Shown here: positions 36,620 to 47,020 of the stretch, in pieces | Layout: every line of letters begins with the position of its first letter | Numbering within the stretch: the first letter of the stretch is position 1 | From: Cinclus cinclus | Lineage: Eukaryota; Chordata; Aves; Passeriformes; Cinclidae | Direction of reading: 5' to 3' | Assembly (NCBI RefSeq): GCF_963662255.1 | Contig: NC_085080.1 | Coordinates: 310,001 to 374,000, forward strand | Length of the DNA: 64,000 nucleotides | Made by a program: the position numbers and the translations under genes | The notes under the pieces: generated by a model | Told to the model about the DNA's origin: nothing | The model's input: the letters and a program-made list of their open reading frames with translations, nothing else | Databases searched by the model: none

Positions 36620-37375
36620 CTATGCATGACCATAAGATGGGCATGACCATGACCATGGGATGGCCATGAGGATGACTCAGCTATGACCCTGACATGACCA
36701 TCATGTGACTGTGGCCATGAGTTGACCACGAGGCGATCATGAGATGAGCCTGACCATTTGATGACCATTGCTGTGACCATGCTCATGAGATGATCATGAC
36801 CATGAGAGGACTGTGACCACCAGATGACCATGACACAACCATGAGCATGAGATCGTGACCATGAGAGGAAGTTGCCCACGAGCATGAGATGACTGTGATC
36901 AGGAGATGACCATGAGCATGAGATGGCGATGCTCAGGAAATGACCATGACATGACTGTGGCCCTGACCTGACCACGAGATGACCATGACTATTTCATGAC
37001 TCTGAGCATTTCATGACCATGACAGAGCCGTGTGGTGATCAAGGTCATATGGTGACCATGAGGTGACCATGAGTTAATGATGGCCATGGGCTCATAAAGA
37101 CTATGACAAGAACAAGGGATCAGCATGGCCATGATACAATAATGACCATGAGACGACCATAACAATGGGAACACCAGGAGTTTGAGGTGACTGTGACCAA
37201 GAGATGACGGTGACCATAACAGAACCATGGCCGTGAGACTATTGTGACCAGGAGGTGATTCTGAGATGACCATGTGATGGCCACGACCCTGAGGTAACCA
37301 CAACATGACCATTAGAGGATCAAGACTGTGACATGATAGTGACCATGAGATGACCATGACCATGCAATGACCGTG
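36620..37375. repeat. degenerate (ATGACCATGAG)n satellite-like tract
   Basis: For about 750 bp the sequence is made of variants of 'gatgaccatgaccatgag', with irregular spacing of TGACCA and GAGATGA words. It abuts the LTR that starts at 37376. Confidence 0.85.
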
Positions 37376-38076
37376 TGTTGAGGGTTAGTTCTCTCCCTTT
37401 TTTTTTCCCTCTGTGGAATTTTCCCCATTGTCATGCTAAGATACCTGTTGACTGGGCCCTGGTGACAAGGGGGAGGGGACGGGAGGGAAGAGAGAAAGCC
37501 CCGCGAGATTCAAACAGCCAGAAGAGGAAGCGGAAGGCTGGGCCTCGGCCCATTTCCCCCGCGGAGTTTGGACGAGAAGAACGATCGCCGCCTCTCCTCC
37601 ATCTCCGCCATCCCAGCGTTGGGAAACCACTATCGGACCCTGCCCGGCTGTCTTCTCGCTGTGAGCTACCACCATCCAGCACTCTGCTGATCATCGGGAC
37701 CGACACCGTGAGCCAAGGGCTCTCTCCATCTCTCTCTCCCCCTGGGACAGCTCTGCCATCACGCCCAGCCCTCCTGCGGCTCTGCGGGAGCCGCCCGCCC
37801 CCAGCACCGGGAACTGCAGCTCAGGGAAAAGGTGCCTGCAGCCAGAAAAACACTGGGACTGAGTTACTGCTCTGTTTGTGGGTAATTTCATAGCTGCTGT
37901 TGTTCTTGTTTGTCATCTTAGATACACTAGTAATGAACTGTTATTCCTACCCCCATATCTTTGCCTGAGAGCTCTCTTAATTCCAAAATTATAATAATCG
38001 GAAGAATCACGTTTTTTTCAGTCCAAAGGGAAGCTTCTGCTTTCCTTAGCAAACACCTGTCTTTCAAACCAAGACA
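37376..38076 (+). repeat. 5' LTR of an ERV with primer-binding-like site
   Basis: The LTR starts TGTTGAGGGTTAG and ends ...AACCAAGACA (701 bp). A related LTR lies inverted at 51437-52133. It is followed at 38079-38105 by 'ttggccgcccaacgtggggc', which resembles a lysine-tRNA primer-binding site of the CGCCCAACGTGGGGC type. The far-side partner LTR is missing. Confidence 0.7.
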
Positions 38077-38176
38077 GATTTTGGCCGCCCAACGTGGGGC
38101 CCGAGGGCATTGAGAGAAAAGGGTGAAAAAGGAATAACAATTCTTGAGTTACCTCAGTTTTGTGTTAGGTGGCATC

Positions 38177-38746
38177 ATGTTGTCCAGCTTACCGTGGTTT
38201 GGGCTCCGTGTGGCCACAGCTTTATCTCTCCCATTTGCAATCCCTTACTTGAACATGGGTCCTATAACTCAGGCTGCTGTAACTATTATCCAGTTCCTTT
38301 TGTGGGCTGATAACGTGAGAAATTCATGGATTTTTAACTTCCTCTGGAAGGTGGGCACATGGATTCAGAGCTATCACACTCTAACTGTATGTTTTTGGGG
38401 TTACTTTAATAATGGTACATACTGTGAGGATATGACACCAGGGAAAATTTTGTCCCAACCCCTTACACAGTTTTTTGGGTCTGCTCCACCAGCTTTTGAG
38501 GGGTTCAAATCTCTTCTAAGCAGTAATGATGTCATACAGTGGCTGACATTACTAATAGGCCTTGTAAACCTGTTCTATTTAACATTCCGAGATGAGGGGA
38601 GATTGACTTGGATGACAACCCTGATACGTCCCCCAAGGAATAGGGATCCTGCCCCAGAACCAGGCCCCCTCTCCCTCTGGGAGCGGCTTTTAATGAGTGT
38701 ATGTACTGGTTTGGAAAGCAAAACCAGTGAGACTTCAAGTCAGTAA
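38177..38746 (+). CDS. unrecognised multi-pass membrane ORF between LTR and gag
   Basis: The frame is open from 38144 to 38746 and follows the LTR and primer-binding-like site directly. The starts available are Met at 38144 and at 38177. It predicts about three hydrophobic helices: one near the N-terminus (ALSLPFAIPYLN through TIIQFLLWADN, possibly two), one around GTWIQSYHTLTVCFWGYF, and VIQWLTLLIGLVNLFYLTF. It ends with a basic, Pro-rich tail (RPPRNRDPAPEPGP). It has no resemblance that I can see to Gag, Env or protease. The frame ends just before an LTR-like insertion. It may be an accessory or pre-gag ORF of this ERV family, or captured host sequence. Function is unknown. Confidence 0.45.
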   Translation: MLSSLPWFGLRVATALSLPFAIPYLNMGPITQAAVTIIQFLLWADNVRNSWIFNFLWKVGTWIQSYHTLTVCFWGYFNNGTYCEDMTPGKILSQPLTQFFGSAPPAFEGFKSLLSSNDVIQWLTLLIGLVNLFYLTFRDEGRLTWMTTLIRPPRNRDPAPEPGPLSLWERLLMSVCTGLESKTSETSSQ

Positions 38747-38749
38747 TAC

Positions 38750-39180
38750 AATTTTTAATAGGGAAGAGAAAAAAAAAAAAAAAAGAGGAAAAAAAACAAA
38801 ATACATGCAATAATAAAAATAAAACCACTGACAGAGTCAGAATACAACCTGATACCCTGTCAGTCAGGGTGCTGGTGCAGTTTTCCTCCAAAGAGTCCAG
38901 CGATGATGTGGATAAGGACCTGGTTCTTCCTCTGGAATCCAGTGGAGAAAGGCTGCCTTTGGCGTTCTAAACCTCAGTTTTTATCTAGGTAGGAAAGGCT
39001 TGGCTCATCCTCCTGGCTGGAGCATCTCCCAATGGGATGAAGTAATCTTATCAGTTCTATAGTAGGACTCAATGGCCCATTAACAGAAGATACTTCCCAC
39101 AGAGATAAGGATGATCACCCTTATCAGTGATGGCCCATCAACAGAAGACATTTCCCACAGAGATAAGGATGATCACACTT
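38750..39180 (-). repeat. LTR-like fragment inserted in opposite orientation, with a short tandem duplication
   Basis: An A-rich run (38769-38815) is followed by a block that reads like an LTR on the minus strand. At 39067-39180 a segment containing 'cacagagataaggatgatca' occurs twice in tandem. It separates the membrane ORF from gag. Confidence 0.45.
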
Positions 39181-39956
39181 CTCAGATGGTAATAGAATAT
39201 GTATGTTGTATTGTAAACCAGGACAGTGTAAGAGAGAGGTTTGTCCATAGAGAGAGAATGCAGGAGCACCACCATAGAATGCGCTGGAAGACCGCTGAGG
39301 AGGGGATCCAACAGCTGAGAGAATTGGCAGTACTGGAGATATTCTTTGGGAGGGGTGGACAACATGACAATGACCCCGACAAGGTCAGCTACACAGGGCA
39401 GATGTTGTGGAATCTGGCACACCTGGGGCCACCTCAATACACCACATTCATTGCAGCCATTAATGCTGACACCAACCACGAGACAGTGGGTTCTGTTGCC
39501 AATAGGCTCAGGAATTTTGAGAGTATAATGAACGGCCCAATGCAGGCTCAGGTCTCTGCTGTGATTAGGGAACTCAAAGAGGAGATGAGAGAGATGAGGG
39601 AGGAGATGAAGAAGGTCAGTACAGCACCAGTGCGAGTCACAGATGCCAGAGTTAGAGCCCCACGCCCCCCAGCTAGGGATAGAGGGTACACCCCACGAGC
39701 TGACCTGTGGTTCTTTCTGCGTGACCATGGGGAAGACATGAGAAGGTGGGATGGGAAACCCACTTCTGCCCTGGCAGCGCGGGTGCGTCAACTCAGGGAG
39801 GGAAACACTAACCAAAGGAGCTCCACTGAAGTGAAGGTAGCCTCAACTTCCCATAACCAAGATGCAGGGTATTACAAAAGGGAGGATGATTTGTCAGATC
39901 CCCTTGAGGGAACCTCCAGTATGTATGCCCAGGAAGGAAATAATAACCAGTGCTAG
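39180..39956 (+). pseudogene. ERV-L-type gag (5' truncated)
   Basis: An open frame from the insertion junction to a TAG at 39954-39956 reads like an ERV-L capsid region (AEEGIQQLRELAVLEIFF, then SYTGQMLWNLAHLGPPQYTT). A charged coiled-coil-like stretch (REMREEMKKV) follows. The N-terminal part is missing because the frame starts in the LTR-like insert. The same frame continues beyond the TAG into protease and RT. Confidence 0.65.
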
Positions 39957-40460
39957 AGGGGCCCTGCCTCTAGCCAGGGAGAGGCACGGGAAAACCGGGT
40001 CTTTTGGACGGTGTGGATCCAATGGCCTGGCACATCAGAGCCACAAAAACATAGGGCATTGGTTGATACTTTTTCACAGTGCACCCTAATGCCATCAGAA
40101 CATGTGGGGGAAGAGCCTGTTTCTATTGCTGGGGTGACGGGGGGATCACAGGAATTGACTTTGCTAGAGGCTGAAGTGAGCCTGACTGGGAAGGAGTGGC
40201 AGAAACATCCAATTGTGACTGGCCCAGAGGCACAGTGTATTCTAGGCATAGACTTCCTCAGGAATGGCTATTACAAAGACCCAAAGGGACTCAGGTGGGC
40301 TTTTGGAATAGCTGCTGTAGAGGCAGAAAACATTAAGCAATTGAACACCTTGCTTGGACTGTCAGAGAACCCATCTGTAGTGGGACTCCTGAAGGTGAAG
40401 GAGCAGCAAGTGCCAATTGCCACCTCCATAGTGCACCACCGGCAGTACAGGACAAATTGA
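39957..40460 (+). pseudogene. ERV-L-type protease region
   Basis: In the same frame as gag, the aspartic-protease start is recognisable, but the catalytic triplet reads Asp-Thr-Phe (LVDTFSQCTLMPS) where Asp-Thr/Ser-Gly is expected. The later GIDFLRNGYY motif is kept. An in-frame TGA at 40458-40460 separates it from the RT. The protease would not be active as it stands. Confidence 0.6.
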
Positions 40461-41918
40461 GATGCCGTGATCCCCATCCACAAGATGATCCGTGAGCTGG
40501 AGGGCCAAGGAGTGGTCAACAAAACCCACTCACCCTTCAACAGCCTCATCTGTCCTGTGCGTAAGTCTGACGGAGAATGGAGATTGACTGTGGACTATCG
40601 TGCATTGAATGAAGTGACTCCACTGCTGAGCACTGCCGTGCCGGACATGCTGGAACTCCAGTACGAGCTGGAGTCCAAGGCAGCAAAGTGGTATGCCACC
40701 ATTGACATTGCCAATGCATTTTTCTCCATTCCTCTGGCAGAAGAGTGCAGGCCTCAGTTTGCTTTCACCTGGAGGGGCGTGCAGTACACCTGGAACCGAC
40801 TGCCCCAGGGGTGGAAACACAGCCCCACCATCTGCCATGGACTGATCCAGGCTGCACTGGAAAAGGGTGAAGCTCCAGAACATCTGCAATACATCGATGA
40901 CATCATTGTGTGGGGGAACACGGCAATGGAAGTATTTGAGAAAGGAGAGAAGATCATCCAGATTCTGCTGGGAGCCGGTTTTGCCATCAAGAGGAGCAAA
41001 GTCAAAGGTCCTGCCCGAGAGATCCAGTTCCTGGGAGTAAAGTGGCAAGACAGGCGGCGCCAAATCCCCACTGAGGTCATCAATAAGATCACCGCGATGT
41101 CTCCACCAGCCAACAAGAAGGAAACACAAGCTTTCCTAGGTGCCATAGGCTTTTGGAGAATGCACATTGCTGAGTACAGCCAGATCGTGAGCCCTCTCTA
41201 CCTGGTCACCCGGAAGAAGAATGAATTCCACTGGGGCCCTGAGCAGCAGCAAGCCTTTGCCCAGATCAAGCAGGAGATCGCTCATGCTGTAGTCCTCGGC
41301 CCAGTCAGGACGGGACCAGAGGTGAAGAATGTGCTCTACTCTGCAGCCGGGAACAAGGGCTTATCCTGGAGCCTTTGGCAGAAGGTACCTGGTGAGACCC
41401 GAGGCCGACCCCTGGGATTCTGGAGTCGAAGTTACAGAGGGTCTGAAGCCAACTACACCCCAACAGAGAAGGAGATCTTGGCTGCTTATGAAGGAGTTCA
41501 AGCTGCCTCAGAGGTGATTGGCACAGAAGCACAGCTCCTCCTGGCACCCCGACTACCAGTGCTGGGGTGGATGTTTAAAGGGAAGGTCCCCTCTACCCAC
41601 CACGCCACCGATGCCACATGGAGCAAGTGGATCACCCTCATCACACAGCGCGCCTGTATCGGAAACCCTAATCACCCTGGGATTTTGGAAACAATTACAA
41701 AGTGGCCAGAAGGTGAAAATTTTGGTCTTGCCAATGAAGAGGAGCAAGAACAAGTGACCCGGGCTGATGAAGCCCCGCCATACAACCAACTGCCAGCAGA
41801 CGAAACTCGCTATGCTCTTTTCACTGATGGTTTCTGTCGCATCGTGGGGATGAACCGGAAGTGGAAAGCAGCCGTATGGAGTCCCCGTATGGAGGCAAGT
41901 TCTCAGAGCACTTCCTGA
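40461..41918 (+). pseudogene. ERV-L-type reverse transcriptase, truncated in RNase H
   Basis: A long open frame (usable Met at 40467) carries the RT core: SPFNSLICPVRK, a YRALNEVTP stretch, LPQGWKHSPTICHGL and the catalytic YIDDIIVWG. The thumb and connection follow, then the first motif of RNase H (YALFTDGFC) just before the frame ends at 41918. The rest of RNase H, integrase and the 3' LTR are missing. Sequence of the cassette-gene family begins within about 100 bp, so the element was cut at this junction. The RT frame looks well kept compared with the minus-strand provirus. Confidence 0.8.
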
Positions 41919-42494
41919 CTCAAAAATCATTCTCGGCATGGCAAGAGCTCACTCCTGTGATGGTTCCCTTTACATAATCTCACGGTTGAGGGATTTGGGA
42001 AACCTTGCCCTGCTCCTTCTGCAGCCCTGACTGATCCCACGGCATTGCTGTCAGTGGGAGGCAGGAGCATTCAGCTTGTCAAACTTATTCTCGTTAGTAA
42101 TGCCAGTTTCTCATTCCATGTGCTCTATGCAGCCATGGAGAAGAGCAGAGAGGGAAGGGAAGGGCCCAGGGCTGTGTCCCGGGGTTGTGCCTTGTGCAGC
42201 TCCTTTTGCTGGCCCCAGGCAGCCTGAGCTGCTCCCACTGCTGCTGCCAAGCCCTGGCCCTGGCTGGGGCCGGGATCAGAGATGCTGGCAGTTCCAGGCA
42301 GTCCTTTCTCCCATGACAGCCTCACATGGGGCTCCATCCATCCCAGTGTGGGGCACTGCAGGCACGTGCTCCCTCTGCCCCTGCTCCTGAGTGGAAGGCA
42401 GAGCTGGGGGAGTGCCTTGGAGCACTCACTGCACTCATTGCCACTGCAGCCTGAAGGAGAAATGGAACTTCTTTCCATTAAGGTCCTCCTAGCA

Positions 42495-44663
42495 AGAAGA
42501 ACCAAGCCAAAGGAGACAAGAAATCTCTGGAGGCATCTGAACTTTTGGACAAGATGCTGAGTGATCTGGAGAGACGCCGTGGTGGGTGCATTTCCCTCAG
42601 CCTTCTCCTGAGACTCATAGCAGCCTTACTGCCCTGCTGCTGCTGTCACACCCTGCAGGGCTGTTTCCCAGCCTGGGCTGGCTGCGGCTTGTCCCCAGGC
42701 TCTGCAGGAAGGCATTTGGCATCAGCTGACAGGGGGCCGAAACTGCAGCATGGGCCATGCACACCCTGAGATCCACTGCAATTTCCTGATCTCTGGGTAG
42801 ATCACGAGGGGTGGTGATTTGGATAAGAGAGAGCCCTGTCACAACCCCTTTAACATGGGACTTTACCCCATCCTTATCCATGACTTAAACAAGCATTGCC
42901 TCCTGAACATGTCACCTCCTCGAATGGTGAATAGCTCCATCTGATCCATTTATGCCTTTTCCTTTTTCACGTAATAGAGCAAAACACTGTGCAGATGCTG
43001 TCATATCCTAGAGGAAGCAATGGCTCTGGGCCATGGTCTGAAGAAGGAATGGAGGAAATGCCAGGCACGGGCACAGGCACAGGAGGTAATTGCTGTGCCA
43101 GGCTCAGCCCTCGGCAGGGCTGTGTGGCAGCAGCTCTTCCCCCAGGGCCTGTCCTTGCACAGCCTGGGAGCAGCCAAAGCTGGAGGCGCCTCGGCTTCGA
43201 GGCCTCTGGAGCTCGTTCCCAGCCCCTGGGAAACGGGACTCGTGCACCAAGGTCCCTCCCTCTGCAGCTGCTCCTGGAGCTGCCCTGAGTGCCCAGAGGC
43301 CCAAGGCACAGGAGCAGCCCCGAGTGGGAGCCCTGCCACGGGCCCAGGGCCACAGCCAGCCCTGGCTCCTGACTGGGCAGGGGCTGCCCTGGGTCCTGAC
43401 AGGGCCTGACTCTGTCCCCTTGGGCTGGGGGAGCTGTCACGGGGCAGGGAGGGTCGGGGCTGGCAGTGGCTGCTCAGGGATGGCTTTGGCCCGGGTCCCT
43501 GGAAGGAGTGAGTGCCCAAGCAGCTGCACTGGCCCCGGGCTCTCCTCCTCCCGGCCTTCTGGGCTGTGTTGGGTGGCACAGCCTGTGCCAAGGGATGGCA
43601 AGGTGCCTGCAGGCCCCATCTCTGGGGGAAACAGAGAATGTCCTGGCCGTATCCAGCGAGCTGCCAGCTCAGCAGTGGAGCACAGCACGGGCTCACGCTC
43701 CCCATTGCTCCCACAGAAGCACTTGGCAAGTCAGATGCAGATGCTGAGAATCCACCGAGCACCCCAAGAGTTTTCTGCCCCCAGGATGTGCGCAGGACCT
43801 GCATGATAGGCACAGTAGTGACACTGTTCACTGTGCCACTTGCCATGGTCCTGTGCTATGTCGGGTTCCGGTGGTGGAAGGGAAGAAAACAGTAAGTTTT
43901 TGCTGTTGGTCTCTATGCTCCAGCTACTTCAAAGGCTTTTGGTGGTCAGGAAACACTCGCAGTGAGGCTGCTGTGGAGTTGTGGATGGTCAGTGGTTGTG
44001 CACATAACTGTGCTGAGGGTTGTGCTGCTGCCCAGTGCTTTAATTGGCCTCTTAATTGCTGGGCCTTGTCCTTTGGAGCCCGCTGGGGCTGCAGGCAGTG
44101 CTGGCTGCCACTGAGGCTGCGTGGGCAAGAGCAGCCCCAGGAGCAGCGGGCAGAGGCAGAGCAAGGTGGGGAGGAGAAAGAGCAGGGAGCAGATTGCCCT
44201 TGAAAGGCAGACGCGCTCTGGGGCCCGCTCCTGGCCAGGGACCCTGCCCAGAGCCATCCCCTGCTCGGCAGGGCCTTGAGGGGCAGCTGTCCAGCTGGGC
44301 CAAGGTGTGCCAGCAGCTCCAGCCGTGCTGGGGAGCCTTGCCAGCTCTGGGCCCTGCTGTGCACGAGGGTCCCTGTGTGCCACCGGCAGCTGGGGCCTCA
44401 GACACTCCTCTCTCCTCAGTCGCCCTGCTGCAGCTCCAGCACCCTGGCCAAGAAGGCGCCACTCTCCGTCGCCCCCAGGGAGCCCAAGGACCGTCCGGTT
44501 TGACAGCTCTCAGACATGGCCTCAGCGGCAGCAGTCACCCAGGAAGGCAGAACACCAGCCCTCCGTGCCTCCCCCACGGCCCCCCAGCCCAGCTATGAAG
44601 CGGAAGCCCCCCGAGATCCCCCCACCTCCACCCCTGCCGAGCCAGCCGCCCTGGTCCAGCTAG
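42495..44663 (+). CDS. 3' half of a third cassette-gene family member (membrane protein with proline-rich tail)
   Basis: Four exon homologues are visible on the plus strand: A 42495-42581, B 42978-43085, transmembrane 43717-43891 and terminal 44420-44663. Phases match those of the minus-strand genes and the frame is open to the TAG at 44661-44663. The transmembrane exon has one hydrophobic helix (MIGTVVTLFTVPLAMVLCYV) followed by basic residues. The tail is proline-rich (SVPPPRPPSPAMKRKPPEIP and PPPPPLP) and could bind SH3 or WW domains (inference). The A exon's acceptor AG is replaced by CA, so it may be skipped; being symmetric, skipping would not shift the frame. Upstream exons are absent and the ERV-L fragment takes their place, so there is no signal peptide. 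It may be a pseudogene or rely on another promoter. Confidence 0.6.
43090..43710. repeat. intron segment shared with 57068-57690 (inverted) and partly 60925-61200
   Basis: The intron between the B and transmembrane exons is almost identical, in reverse orientation, to the corresponding intron of the right-hand gene. Its first 280 bp also recur downstream of another B exon at 60925-61203. Such intron identity points to recent duplication or gene conversion. Confidence 0.75.
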
Positions 44664-44899
44664 GAATGAAACTGGGCCAGCCACTCAGGACTTGGGCTAC
44701 CAACAGCTCTTCTCCACCAATAACACGTGTTACCTCTGGGTAACATCCAGAGGCAGTTTTCATACTGTTGTACCTTCAACAGGAAGGGCTGAAGATTCTT
44801 CCCATGCCCTGTCTCATCCTTTGCTGTTTTGATTTTCATACAGCTGGGTGCCGGCTGAATCTCTTCAAAGAATATTTTTAGCACTGCATGTTTTACCCC

Positions 44900-46100
44900 A
44901 CCTATTGGGGAAAAAAAATAAAAAAATTCTTCCGTTTAGACTTCGTTTTTAGTGTGGTTGACCACTCACATTTTGAGCAATTAATATTCCATGGTACCTC
45001 TTCCCATTTCCTTACTATCTATAAAAAGTTCATCTGAACATGAAAATCACCACTATTACTGAGATTCACCTCAAAGCCCAGAGAAGAATCTAGCACAAAA
45101 TATTGTCCCATGCACTGCTCAACAAGAAATATTCAGAGGAAAATACAGTGGCAGCTGAGGCTTGTGGAACTCCCAGAATACTGAGCCTGCAGAGGAGGCA
45201 AACAGCCCTGGCCGTGGCTGAGGGGACATCCCCTCACCGACTCCTCTGAAAGTGTGTCACTTCAGGAGGGGAAGGCTTTTAAACCTTGGCCTTTCCTTCC
45301 TCCTCTGCTAAAATGTAAGGCTCCTCCTGAGAAAATTCTGAGCTACAAACAATTCTCCATTCCTCAACAAAGCTACTCAGGTGCTCAACTTATCTTAAAG
45401 GGCAAAAGCAAAGGGGGTCAGAAATTTCCCATCAAGGCCTATTTGCAGAGAAACCCCACATTGTGTGACCAAATATTTATTAGCATCAGTTCACTCAAAA
45501 GAAACCCAAGTCTGTATTAAGCAGCATTTTAAATAAACATGAAGTATTCTTCCTCACATATCAGCTGGACTGGTTTGCTCCTTTTTTGTCCTAGAGAGAA
45601 CAGTAGAACGATTTGCTCTTGTAAGGATTCCTTGGCTGGTCCCCAGACCTGGCTCCTCCCCACACCTTGCCTGGGCTGTTAATGCAGCCAGTTAGCACCA
45701 CCTGACTTTGCCACCCTGTTCAGACCTTGGGCACAGCTGGTGCCACGGTCCCCTCTGGTCCCTCTGACCCCTCTGGTGCCACAGACCCCTCTGGTGCCAT
45801 GGTCCCCTCTGGTGCCACAGACCCCTCTGGTGCCACAGACCCCTCTGGTGCCACGGTCCCCTCTGGCTCCTGGCGTGTCCCTGCTGCGGGAGGAGCCCAG
45901 CTCGTGCTGCTGCCTTTGTTCAACAAGGCTGGTCCTACTCCCCAGCCAAAGAGAGGCCAAATCACTGCTTTGGACAGCGCGTTTGAATGAGTTTAGAACC
46001 TCCTCATCTCTAACACAGACCTCTTAATGCCCACATACCAGCAGCAGAAAGGTACCTCATCTACAGAGGTGAGGAAGCCTGAGCAAACAGAAGGTCGGCA
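44900..46100. other. non-coding, with one minisatellite
   Basis: Apart from the 18-bp tandem repeat at 45.75-45.87 kb, I see no supportable gene. An AATAAA-containing A-rich stretch at about 44905-44930 is a candidate polyadenylation site for the plus-strand cassette gene, about 250 bp past its stop. Confidence 0.45.
45757..45868. repeat. 18-bp minisatellite
   Basis: About six copies of 'cccctctggtgccacaga' occur with small changes (CATGGT or CACGGT endings). Both strands are open through it because 18 is a multiple of three; this is not evidence of coding. Confidence 0.9.
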
Positions 46101-46199
46101 TTCAAGCACGTTGGGTTTTTAATTTACTGGAAGCAATCACTCGTTCACTCACTCAAGACTTAATTGCCAAACTGGATTGTGCTATGCTATTGTCTTTGT

Positions 46200-46793
46200 C
46201 ATAAATGTTGTTCTATCTGTCCAATTTACCAGACAAGAGTAAATTTAGCAGCAGTTTTTAAATACTAGCAATTGTATATAAATGAATACAATCAAATTTA
46301 TTAAATGCAGGTATTTAAGAATATAAAAAATTTGGCAGTGAATAATTCGGTATAATTAAGGTTAGTATAAAGCATAAGCAAAACCGACCGGGGATATGGG
46401 GAGAGTCCTGCCCTTCTTCACATATCAAACAATAAGGACAAAAATCCCACTTATATACTCTATGCTAATACATATTAATACAGAACTTTCTGGCAAACTC
46501 CTCCTAGCTTCTATTCCTAAAATCTACGTCACTATATTGTGTAGCACATGCTCTGCTAATAGTTAGAGATCTCTCATCCTTTTGGAGCTCTTATTCCCGA
46601 TGAAGGCTCTTTGTCTTCATCAGTGTCTGCTCTGTAACCTTGCAGGTAGAGCAGGCACACTAAGCTTACAGGTGTTATGTTATTTCAAGTTCCATGCCTG
46701 GACTCATCCCAATTTGGCCCAGTCCAAGGTCAACCTTTTTATTTCTAGATGTGGCTTATCAAACCTACATCCTTCTTCTGCTGCCACCTAACA
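46200..46793 (-). repeat. probable 3' LTR of the gammaretrovirus-like provirus
   Basis: Just beyond the env cytoplasmic tail on the minus strand comes a purine-rich stretch (GAAAAAGGAGATGGACTCCC, complement at about 46802-46821). A TGTTAGGTGGC start follows at about 46793. The following AT-rich 600 bp would be the LTR. The 3' end is not defined and no matching 5' LTR was identified. Confidence 0.4.
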
Positions 46794-47020
46794 TCTGAGG
46801 GAGTCCATCTCCTTTTTCCTCACTATTTCCTTTCTTTGCTTTGTAACAATTGTTTTCTGTTACTATGAGTACAATTTTGCCAATATGGTTACAATTCAGT
46901 TAGCATGAATCACATTTATTACCATTTCCCTCATTTCTCTTTTTGATCATATTGATTTGTGCTTTCCGATTTTAAAAAAACAGATCTCCGTATTCTCTAT
47001 GTTCCCAATAATTCCAGTTT

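Noticed and set aside
43090..43806. 238-codon plus-strand open frame, also present on the minus strand at 57690-56974
   Set aside because: It lies in the intron between the B and transmembrane exons and crosses the exon in another frame. It is conserved only because the introns are near-identical and GC-rich.
45679..46027. Collagen-like or Ala-Pro-Glu-Gly repeat protein
   Set aside because: Produced by an 18-bp minisatellite, open on both strands; no start context or flanking exon.
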